Shown here in pieces: positions 20,996 to 31,862 of a stretch of DNA of 64,000 bases. The stretch is taken from positions 93,950,347 through 94,014,346 of the forward strand of contig CM072887.1 of assembly GCA_037013685.1 (NCBI GenBank), given 5' to 3'. The DNA comes from Acridotheres tristis (lineage: Eukaryota > Chordata > Aves > Passeriformes > Sturnidae). How positions within the stretch are numbered: position 1 is the stretch's first letter; each line of letters opens with the position of its first letter. A model generated the notes under the pieces. It searched no databases. It had not been told where the DNA came from and saw only the letters and a list, made by a program, of their open reading frames with translations. The translations under genes and the position numbers were made by a program.

Positions 20996-22381
20996 TTATT
21001 TTCCTTTTGATTTCTTTTCTCAAATCTTTTCATCCTGACAGACAAACATTATTTCCAAAAGTCAAAAGGCAATGAATTTTCTGGAAATTATCTTGTTTTC
21101 CTCCACCACAGAGACAGCAGAAAATACTTTTCAGTTACCTACAGGCATCTCTTAAGTAGGAAAGGTCCCTGATTGGTATGAAGCCTTCTTGTTTGGTTTG
21201 CAGTATCTGCAATATTTGGTATAAAGTCAATATTTTTAGGTTTGAGAAGGAACTTGCTGAGATGATCTGTGAACAGAAGTGGATATGCTGGGTTTGCAAG
21301 GGCAGGACAATTTAGCCAGTCCCTCCCACCTGGTCCACACTTCTTTGTGAATCAAGTTTAGGCAGCCCTTAATTGTTTTAACTTGACTTGTGTCTGGGCA
21401 GATAATGAGATGGCTTTAGCTGATGACTGGCATTCATTTCATCCTACTTTTTCTCCCCAGGAAGTCGATATGAGGGAGGCAAGATATTTTATCTCATAGT
21501 CTTTTAATGATTCAGTGGAGTTTGGCAGTTTCTTGCCTTCTCTCAGGGTTCCACAGCTCAGCAGGGCACCAGGCAGTGAGGAAGCCAAAGCTATTCTCCA
21601 GATACTGGGATACAGCAGGAAGACAGCAGGGGAGCAGAGGACCAGCTGCACTGATGGCAGAACACCCACTCAGAGAACTCTTGGTATGGAGCTTCTCATG
21701 GGGCTATTCCTAAGATTACTCCAGAGACAGTGACCCATGCCTAATTCCTCTCTATATTCATTGCTTTACAAAGCATGCAGCCTGAAGGACACACTTTTAG
21801 TTTATAAAGAAGTATTTTCTTTCTTACACACAAATCTCTGAGATGAGAGGTTGTAATCTTTAGTACAGGGAAACATAATCTTTTTACTGTTTTTGTTTCA
21901 GTTCAGATCTCTGACTCAGTGTCAGGCCATAATGAACATGTCTCTATATGAACTACACATCTAGATTCCATTTACAGGTAATGGACAAAACCATGCATCC
22001 TGGGATATGATTTTTCATCTTAACCTAGGTATCTATAGTAGATTGTCTGAATTATCCCCTAAAAGTGGCTATTTATCTTGATTGGTTAACAATTAAACTG
22101 AATCCTATCCTTATTGCTTTTACTCAAAATTTTCAAGTTGATCCTTGCTGAATTTCAATGGTATCTTTAGTATGCCACAGTAGGAACTGCTCAGTGGAAG
22201 GAATGAGGAACTACCCAAAATGAACTATCTTTTGGTTGTGGATAGACAAAGATATATCAGGAAAGGCTGGTGTGGATGGGATACTATGGATACTTTGGAT
22301 GGGATATATGCTTATGACTGCATGCTTTGCACTGTTGTTTGGTCTCCATTATCAGTTTATTACTTTTTTAGTTGTGTTTGA

Positions 22382-22412
22382 TTATCAAAGAAAGCTTATT
22401 TTTCTTTGATAA
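22382..22412. other. perfect 12-bp inverted repeat with paired TCF/LEF-like sites
   Basis: TTATCAAAGAAA at 22382-22393 and its exact reverse complement TTTCTTTGATAA at 22401-22412 are separated by 7 nt. Each arm contains the TCF/LEF-like core CTTTGAT in opposite orientation. It could be a hairpin in RNA or a paired binding site; function is not shown. Confidence 0.5.
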
Positions 22413-23180
22413 GACAATCTGATTGGCCAAAGGGACAGAGGCACATATCTCTACCATTCTAGAGGATGAGAGAACCTCATCTAAAATATGGAATCATTGA
22501 AATTTCTTCTTTATGTCTCTCTTCAGTTCAGTGCCAAGGAATCTGGAAAGACAAAGACATCTACATGCACAAGTGCCAGACTTTACTTCATCTGAAATGT
22601 AAAGCTTTTAGTTAGAGTGTTTGTTCCTTTATTTTTATTCCTTCATCTAGCTTGTTAATATTTTTGTCTCGTTCCATATGTTCGCAGAGAACAGACAGAG
22701 AAGGCTGAGTAATAATCCATAGAATAAGAAGGAAGTAAATACAAAGGATTCTTTACCTCTTTGGTTACAGCTCTCTATTATTAATATTCTGTTCTGTCCC
22801 CATTAATTAGGGACAGAAGAATAAATGGACAAGTGGAATGTGATTATTCATGCTGCTATACTCTTAGTGAGGCTCTGGAATGATTTTGACTTGAGTGACT
22901 TAGCAGTTTTCCAGCAGTGTCCACATGAAAAGGTCCTGGTTAGGGACCATTCCTAAGGAGTTTGAATGAGGTGAACATATTTTGGAAGGTAAAAGATTAG
23001 CTGTATATGCACTCAAATCATGCAACAGTTGAACTTGGCATTAAATGAGTGGACTATAGTCTGTTTTACTCACTCATTTAGATGTAGTCATCGATTAATG
23101 TGACTGAAGGGGCAAAGGCAGGAAAACCCATAAGCCAGGATCAATAGAAAACACATTTCAGAAAGAACGAGTAAGGCAAA

Positions 23181-24170
23181 TGTGAACCATTTACCATGGG
23201 TTTGCATGGCAAGGTTTTGGTAGCAGGGTGGGCTACAACTTCCAGCAACTTCCCCCACGTTCAGGACAGTCAGTGCAAGCCAGCTCCACAGTGGACCCAC
23301 TGCTGGCAAAGGCCAAGCCCATCAACGATGGTAGGAACACTTCTGTGATAACATATTTAAGAAGAAAATGTATTGGGCATAAGTAATTGCAGACAGAGAA
23401 GAGTTGAGTGATATATATGTGAGAGAAACAGGAGGGGTAGGAGATGCTCCAGGCACTGGAGCAGAGATTCCCCTGCAGCCCATGTTGCAGACCACAGTGA
23501 GTCAGACTGGCCCCTGCAGCCCATGGAGCTCCATGGTGGAGCAGAGACCCACTTGCAGTCTGTGTAGGACCCCACATCTGAGCAAGTGGATGCTTGAAGG
23601 AGGCTGTGACCCTGTGGAAGGCTGCACTGGAACAGGCTCCTATCAGGATCTGTGGCCTTCTGGAGAGAGGAGCTCATGCTGGAGCAAGCTTGCTGGACTG
23701 CTAACTCTTCTGACTGCATGGAGGACCCACACTGGAGGAATCTGCTCCTGAAGGACTGCACCCTGCAGAAAGGGACCCATGCTGGAGCAGTGTGAAGGAC
23801 TGAAGCCCATGGGAAAGACTCATACTGAAATTCATGGAGAACTGTCTCCCATGGGAGGGACCCTACACTGGAGCAGAGAAGGAAGAGTGGGAGAAACAAC
23901 CTGTGATGAACTGCCTGGAACCCTCATTCCCTGTCTCCCTGCACCCCTGGAGAGAGCAGGTAGACCCTGGAAAAGGGGCTTTATTTTGCTTCTCATTATC
24001 CTACTCTGATTTTCATTGGTAAATTCAAATAATTTCCCCAAGGTGACTCTGTTCTACCTTTGATGGCAACTAGTGAGTTATCTCTCCCTGACTTTATCTC
24101 AGTTGAGGAGGGGAATGATAAGAGTGGATTTGGTGAACATCTGGCATCTAGCCAGGGTCAACCTTGGCCA
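23181..24170 (+). mobile_element. degraded solo LTR of an avian endogenous retrovirus (probably ERVL-type)
   Basis: About 1 kb that is much more GC-rich than its surroundings. It starts near 'tttgcatggcaaggttttgg' (23201) and has a TATA-like 'atatttaag' at about 23347. A long array of diverged 'ggagcagagacccac'-like phrases with CTGCAG and TGGAGGACC motifs follows (23440-23880). A T-rich 3' part near 24000 is probably the degraded polyadenylation region, and it ends around 'gccagggtcaacc' (24151-24163). This order matches a common songbird LTR as I remember it. No gag, pol or env frame flanks it, so it is a solo LTR. Open frames inside it are not genes. Exact ends and the duplicated target site are not resolved. 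Confidence 0.7.
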
Positions 24171-27100
24171 ATCATGCTACTCCAGTCAGCCAAGAACACA
24201 TATACAGTGGACCTCAAAAAAGAGAAAATGGTGACTCAATGGCACTTAGCTAGCTACAAAGCGTCTTTAGTACCTTCTGTTTATTTTCCACCTATGTGTA
24301 CAGATGGCCTATGTGACTGGAAGTATGTAAGAATGAGAGTAGAGTACCAGACACCTGTCAAATGCAGGAAATGTATGCTATAGTACCAAATATAGACCAC
24401 CTTTTATGTCACTATGCCATCTGCAAAGGTATTTCCAGTGAAACTCTTCCAAGTACCTGTCCACCTAAAGTCTTCACACAGCTCCCATTTTAGAAATTGA
24501 AGGATTTCACACTGCAGATCTGCACTGGAATATCTGAGGAACACTTGTGCCTCCTAAAAGGAGAGTATTTGCTGGACAAAAGTAACAACTTACATACTTA
24601 CATACATTTCTATACATTTCCAACTAAATATGTACCTACTAGCTATGATAACAGTGGCTTTGTTGACAGTTTCCCAGTGCCTAAATTAAATACAGCAGCA
24701 CAGCCTCAGTGCAATGCATCTGTGCTTTAAAATAACTATCCTTGCAGAAACAACAAGCAACAACAACAAAAAAATCAATCAAATAACCACAATAGCCAGT
24801 TTTCCAAAATACATGCATGTAGATACAGAGACAATCTTACACCACACAGAACTAAAACCTGAGTCTGAGTCTGGTCTCAAGATGCTTCAGCTTAGAAGTT
24901 ATTATGCTAGAGTTCTCTGGTGAAAGTAATGCATGAGATAAAGTCAATACCTTTACTTCTGCCTGAAATTATTCCTGCTTTTATTTTTTTCACTTTAACG
25001 TATTGTTCCCTTTCAATTGCCTTTTGTGTGATTATTTTTAAGTTCGCATCTTATTAACTTAATTTTTTGTGAACTAAAGTATCTGAGCTATTTAGAAGCC
25101 AATGGAATTAACCTATCCAACATGAACTTTCCCCCTCTGTTCCTTTGTATCTGGTGCTGTATTATGTTTTATGACTTAAAATGAATTTATAAAATGGAAC
25201 TGCATCAAATCCATTCCTAAAACTCAGATAAACTGTGTACATTATTTCTACACTGCCCATCTTCTCAAAGATGTGCAAGATTTCAAGCAAAAAACTTACT
25301 TGCTAGAGGACAGTTATTCTTTCTTTAATAAATACATTGCTATTACTTTTAGTTATGCATTTTAAAAACAGTTAGTAATTTTGACTCATTGCTATTTGTA
25401 TCTTATACAGACATCAAGCGTAGTTTAAAAATCCTTGTTTACAATATTATAAAAAAGTCTCAGAGAGTCTTCATATATTGGATGGAGTTCTAAAAGTGCT
25501 CTGCATGTGTCTAGTTCTGATTCTACTAATGACAATAACAAAGAATCCTACCATTAAGAAAAAAGACACAGTTAGCTACTTCACACCATGAACTATAGGA
25601 AAATGCTCACATATAACTAGGGAGAAGAAAACAGAAAAAATTGTGCTGCATTGCCTGTGGGTGTGGGTATTTTGTTTAGCCCTGATCTTCCTTCTTAAAG
25701 CCTTTTAACTGTCAATTTAAAGATTCCACATAATGCAGATTCTTTACTGCAGTTCTCACATCTGTCATATCCTACTGTCCATGAAGGAATCCTAACAGCA
25801 TATTTCATTTTCTCTCTGCAGTATACCCATGCTGACCTCCTAAGCGTTTCTTTACATCTTTCTGCAATTTTCTTTCTTTCATAGGCTCTGTTATCCCTTT
25901 TAGATTTGGAACTTATTGTTTCCACTTCTGTGTCCAAAGACCCTCCAGTCACTGAATCAAATTCTTTCTTAAACTCATATCATATCTTTAATGGGGATTT
26001 CAACAAGAATCACTTTAAAAAACCCCTTATGAATAGCAGCAGTAATTTCTAAAACACTTCCAGGTTAGACTTCTCATGTGGCATGTTGTATAGAAAGAAA
26101 GAGTCATATTTCTATTTTTCTTGGTGATACAATTACATCTGTACTCATCTGTGCCTTAAACCTGGCAGACACCCTAACACTGATCAACTCAAAGCTCAGC
26201 TCCAGACTTACAACACTCTCTGCCCATCTGTTATTTAAGCACCAAAAGATTCTAACACTGAGTCTTTTCATACATAAGTTTCCAGACAAACCTAATCCAA
26301 TAGGTATGCTCTAATGCACACCTGAAATAAAAAGGCTTCCCATTAAATGTTGCTTTGATTGGCTTGCTTAATTTGTAGCCAAGAAAAGAACAGCCTGTTT
26401 TCTTCTTCACTTCCCCTGCTCACCCCCACCTGCCCATCGCCCAGGTTATGCACATTGTTTAGTGGGTCACTCACTAAAGAACTAGGAGAGTCAAAGCTCT
26501 CATGGTTTATATAGATGGCATACCATATTTCCCAAAAACATTTGCTAGTCACCACAATAAAAGCCAGACTGGATTCAAGGTCCATTAAGAAGCAGAAAAC
26601 ACAGGAGTAGAGTAAGACCCATACTGGATTTTTAAATAATATTTGGTATTTTTATTCTATTTGTTATTTTGGCAAAAATACAATGTCTTTATTGTAGATA
26701 TTGTAAAAGGACACTTGCCTTGAAGAGAGAAATACAGTGTCTGTTCCCTGTGCCCAGGACTGATTTTTTAGCCTAATATTAAGAAGTCAAGTCATAAGAT
26801 AGTTATAGGGTCCTTGGAGCAAAGAAAGATCTCAGCATGGCCCACTTTCTCAGGAGAATGATCCACTTTGGCCTCTGGCAGTTCTTGAAAGTTTTTTCTA
26901 GAGTGTGATAGAGCTCCATCAGCTTGTGTAAGAGCATTCCCTATGCAAAGCAGCCACTGGTCTAGTCTCCAACCTACTGTGTTAGGAAAGAAGGACATGT
27001 GGCATTGAACTCCAGCATCACTTGTTACACTTAACTCAGGCACCTGCATTACAGATAGGGGCAGAACTTTCATTCCATTCTAATGTGAAACATTTATCTG

Positions 27101-30100
27101 ACTCCACAATTTTAACAGTATCCTTGGTTCCTAACACAAGATTCCAGTGTCTATTCATCTAAAAGTTGTCCTTTTAGGCTTTATTTTGAGGACAGGATAT
27201 TCACAGACTGTGCTCACTAGATAATGAACAAACTCTACTATAAACTTTAGTATACTTTTTGTAAGTCCAACTTCAGCCCAATTCCTAACAGTCATTCCTA
27301 ATAATGATCTGTTGTTCTCTATTTCCACTATTACTTTTAAAAATATATTTTTCTCTTAATGATCTGAGGGCAAAGTTTTGTCCAACACATTGCAGTAGAA
27401 GAAAAAACAATTTTTAACTTTCCACTGGATGCCAGCCTTAAAGTTGAACAATGTTTTAATTACTGCAGATGACAGAATGACAATATTCTGTAAATCTTTA
27501 GCCCAGTTCTTTACAAAGTGTCCAAGAAATTGCTTAGCAGATGTATCTTGTTTATACAGAACTTCTATAATAAGTAGAGGCAGTTGGTGAAACAATAGAT
27601 TTGATACAATAGAAATCAGAAGAAGAGCAGTTGCACAGCTTGCCTTAAAGTATATATGACAAGTAGGGAATCTCACTACAGATGCTTTGCAATGACAGAA
27701 CCCTAGTCTGACAGGCATAAGCAGCTTTGCAAACACTCCTGTGTTATGTGACTGGAAGTGTTCATGACACACAGACCTTGCCCTTGTTCTGTCAGTAATC
27801 CATGTCTGTGGAGCACAGGGAAGAAAATGTCTGCTTGATTTGTCTGTTTCTGTAATTTTAAGTTCAGTTCTCCTGTGGTGTTCCTTTAGCATCACAGCAA
27901 AACTAGTACTTACCCTACCTATTTAATAGTATAGACTGCAAAATTAAGCTTTTGGGATGACAGAACTATCAGATGATGAGTTCACCTAATAAACCCCCAC
28001 TAAGTCCTGAGTTGTCAATCCTGTTAACTTTCTCTGACAGAGCCACCACAAGTTTTTGCTATAGCAATAATATTTACTACAGATAACATATAATATCTGC
28101 CACACTCTCCATGTGGTGGTATGAATATTTGAAATGCTTAATGTTAGTGACTATTTACAGTACTTTCTGCATAAAGCCTTAATGTACCACATAATGCAGA
28201 GGATTTCAACAACATTGATCAAACCTAGCCTCCTTTAGATGGTTTCTTTCCTATTATTAGTTGTTGGGGTTTTTTTTGTATTCTGCTAAATGACTTGGCT
28301 TTCCTTGCTGTCCAGCTTACCAACTGTAGCTCCCAGAGCCACTCTCAAGGAAAAAAATTGAAGAATACATTAATTTACAGAAGGGCAAGTATTTCTTGTG
28401 GCAAAAAAAGACTATGTCATATGTGATGTAAGTGACAAAAGAACAAATGTCAATTGTTTTGAGACCTGTAAAATAAGGAAGAAATGCTTCCATAATACAA
28501 AAGTATTCAAAATTACATATATATGTTCATTACACAACAATGCTTTTGTTTCAAAAGAATTCTTTTTTAGGATTATATTTTTCAGTTAAACAAAATTTGA
28601 GGCATTTTCTAGGACTGCAAATTTGATTTGTGAGAACGGACATGGATCAGAAGAAATTATCAATCCAGTCTGTAATCTTATTTCATTTTATTATCTCCTG
28701 GAGGAGCTCTAATAAGGCTAAATTAATTCCCACAGTTACCAAATAGAGTTCTCTGCTTTTCAGGACGAAAAGCTACCGTTTGTGTTCACTCTTTTAGGAC
28801 AAACACTTTAAGCCCAGTGGGAATTGTGAACTAATAGGGTCATCAAAATTGCTCTTAGAGCTGCACTCTAAACACAAGAGGAGAAACAGGAACATATAAT
28901 ATTGACCAAGCAAAAGTTATTTTAAAGAATCATTACATCTGTAGTGTCAAGAAGGTTTCACAGAGTCTGTGGTCACTGTGTAAGGTGCAGTACAGTGTGG
29001 GCAATGGACTCTTTGAAGTTGCACTGTGAAAGACAAAAGAATTCAAAGAGATCATGAAGAGTTCTGTTCTGTACCACCTCTGAATCTGTTTCTAGACATG
29101 ACATATTCCAGATGTGAGGCCTTCTACAACGTCAGGTCATTTACAAATAGCAAAGAGCTGCTTTATAAATTGAGTTAAGTATTGGTTCTTTAGAGCACTA
29201 CATCATATAACCAACTGGCTTATTGGCACAGTTGTGCCAAAACCAGGAGATCATTGGCAATGAACAGGTTACAGAGAGTCTGAGTGAGAACAGAGCTGCA
29301 GCTCTAAGACGACAGCACTTTAATTTCTTCTCCAATCCATCTTATTCCAGTAAAATAATTTACTGTAAGATCTTGCCAGACAACAAATTATATAGGAAAA
29401 AACCAAGGATCCACTCAGCATTTTCCTGCAGACAGAAAGATGCAATGGAAATGCAGAAAAGACAGCCTTTTCTTGAGGACTGCAACCTGTGAGAATCCAA
29501 AGCAACGCTGCTAAGACATGGTTCCTTTCCAAACCTGCTGCTCTGGCAAAACTAGAGAAACCTTTGGCCACAGACAAGCCCTGAAACAATTTGACAGTAC
29601 AATGGGCCCAACATCTCAAGTTCAGCTAACACTGAAGGAAGGGGTTAGTGTATTAAAAATACAAACAAGCATCCCCATGCCATGTAAAACAGTTTCAGAA
29701 TAAAGCAGCATTAAAATCAGATGTGGTGCTGAATGTGTTCCTAGATGCTTTTACTAAGGCCTTCAGTTCAGATCCTGAACTTTACGTATGCCAGTGTCCT
29801 CTGCTTACATCAAACAAAGTTGTGTATGACAGAGATCTTTAATGTCTCATCAAAAGTGAATAATTTCTTTACACTGCAGAAAGATATAATTGAATAATTT
29901 GTTTTTGAAGAATCAGATATTTCAATCATTTAAGGCCTTTTATTTGTAGGAAAGGAGTTAAATATGAAAATATTTACATGAGAATGATACTTAAGTGTCT
30001 TTAGTGACTTTACTTTTGATACTTAAGTGACTTTAAAAGTGGAAGTTAAGATGGAGAGGGCTATAGAAGTTTCTAGACATAGCCTAGAAGGTTTACTGAG

Positions 30101-30416
30101 CTTCTGAGTTAAACATTCAAATTGAAGGAAGTCTTCTAAAACTGTTCTTCAAACAGAGGAAAAGTTAGGGATGACATATGCAGCATACTACCTCACATAA
30201 ATGGAACTCTACTGACATAAAGCTAATCTTGATTTGTCTTGATGAAAACAAGTTCAGTATCAGTCCCAATTTTATTTCAGATAATTAAAAAATTATGTTT
30301 AAATAATGCCATTTAATGAGTTTAGTTTATATTGTCTATGTATAGTAAAGACCTTTAGCATGGAACACTGTAAAAAGCAGAATTTACTAACACTTGAGTC
30401 ATATTTAAGCAATCAA

Positions 30417-30462
30417 CAAACCAACCAACCGACCAAGCAAGCAAGCAAGCAACCAACCACAA
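30417..30462. repeat. CAAC/CAAG tetranucleotide repeat
   Basis: Tandem CAAC-like units switch to CAAG units (about four copies) and back to CAAC, an imperfect compound microsatellite. Confidence 0.85.
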
Positions 30463-30734
30463 ACACATAGTAGTAACAAAAAGATCCAAACTTTTTCCAC
30501 AAGAGCTGGAAGTATCCAGGGAGTATTTACCAGCTATCTGTTTTCCCACCCTACTCCAACAACTTTGAGGTTTCCAGGCCTGAACTACCAGTACCAAATG
30601 TTTTAATTGTGTTATTTCCAACAAAAATTTTTTAGGGAAAATGCTGAATCTGAATCTCTCAATATGAAATATAAACAGCTAAACAGCAGAATATATTGTA
30701 ATCCATGCTTGCTTCTTCAACAGAAAAAGCAGGT

Positions 30735-30880
30735 ATCACAGATTCACAGAATATTCTGTAGGAGTTGGAAAGGAACTCCAAGAATCATCGAGTGCAACTC
30801 TTAAGGAAATGGCCCATAAAGGGATCAAACACACAGCCTTGGTATTATTAGCATTATGCTCTAATCTACTGAGTTAATCT
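30735..30880 (-). mobile_element. tRNA-Ile-derived SINE with CR1-like tail (TguSINE1-like)
   Basis: On the minus strand from about 30880 the sequence reads TTAACTCAGTAGATTAGAGC, then TGCTAATAATACCAAGG, a GTTTGATCCC block and GGGCCA. These are the D-arm/A-box, the anticodon-loop AAT context and the T-arm/B-box of tRNA-Ile, in order. A short non-tRNA segment follows, then the CR1-like tail TTGGAGTTCCTTTCCAACTC and ATTCTGTGAATCTGTGA. This composition matches TguSINE1, a passerine SINE thought to be mobilised by CR1. It is a SINE, not a functional tRNA gene: the acceptor stem is decayed and the body is fused to the tail. Confidence 0.82.
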
Positions 30881-31799
30881 CAGTATCAATAAAAGTTCTT
30901 ACCCTGAGCCTTGACTCAATGACTCCCAGGCTTGAACACTTAACCAGACCAGACTGGTAACTAGACCAGAAAGGTAACTTTAACTTTTCGTCCAGAGGAA
31001 AAGAATCCAATAGCCAGGATAAATGTCTTCCAACAGCAACTGTTTTTTCTTTTCTTCTGGTTATTATTAGGGTGTGAGACACTCTAAGCACAGGGTATCT
31101 TCTTTTATCAAGGTACAGTACAGCAGCAAAATTTATTAGCAAAGAATTTAGATCTGCTTTGCCTTACGTAAACATCAAGTATTTTTTTAGTCTTCTTTGG
31201 CCCTGAAAAAGATACTTTTTCCCATATACATTGTCTTAAGCAGTGAGATTATCCTTTCTGGTCCCTTAATTTAAAGCCAAAATTTACTTCTATTAGGTGT
31301 TTTGTCTGTGAGGCACACATGAGTGTAGCTCTCTCTTCTGATTAAGACTGAACACCTACTGTGTTCACCAAATAGATTACCACTTTCCTTCTAGCAGTTT
31401 GAATATATGAATATGATTAGTGGTCAGCAGGCTGACAGATGACTTGGCTAGTACAGATAGGTTGTCTTCATTTCATCAAGGTGTTTACTTTAGCAAGAGT
31501 GTTTTCAGCAGCATACACAGCTGGAAAGCTGTGTGCCACCATGTTTTCCTCAGCACATGGGCTTCTTTCATCTTTTAGATTGGTGTTTGCATCTCCTCTT
31601 GCTTAGAGGACACAAGCACTTCAGAAGCAATCTGCTAAGGAGATCAGGAAGATAGTGGAGGGCACTAACAATTTTAATAGAGCTGACAGGTGGATTTCAC
31701 ATTTTGAGGGTCTGTCTGTGTTGCGTTTATGCATATGAAAGAAAAAAAATACAAAAAATATGATGAGATTTTAAAACAAAATCCTACAATTTAAACAAA

Positions 31800-31862
31800 T
31801 ACTGTTGGATTCAATGATCTTAGAGGTCTCTTCCAACCTAAATAATTCTATTATTCTATGAA
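31800..31862 (+). mobile_element. CR1 LINE 3'-terminal fragment (about 60 bp)
   Basis: Reads 'ttggattcaatgatcttaga' and then 'ggtctcttccaacctaaat', ending in an ATTCTAT repeat. This is the canonical CR1 3' end with its octamer-like terminal repeat, in plus orientation. Only the extreme 3' end is recognisable. Confidence 0.85.

Noticed and set aside
23357..23899. 180-codon minus-strand open frame
   Set aside because: It lies inside the GC-rich LTR and is antisense to it; the length reflects high GC and few stops, and the protein is low-complexity Ser/Cys/Leu-rich with no family.
30808..30880. tRNA-Ile gene
   Set aside because: The tRNA-like body is mutated, lacks a paired acceptor stem and continues into a CR1-like tail, so it is a SINE rather than a tRNA gene.
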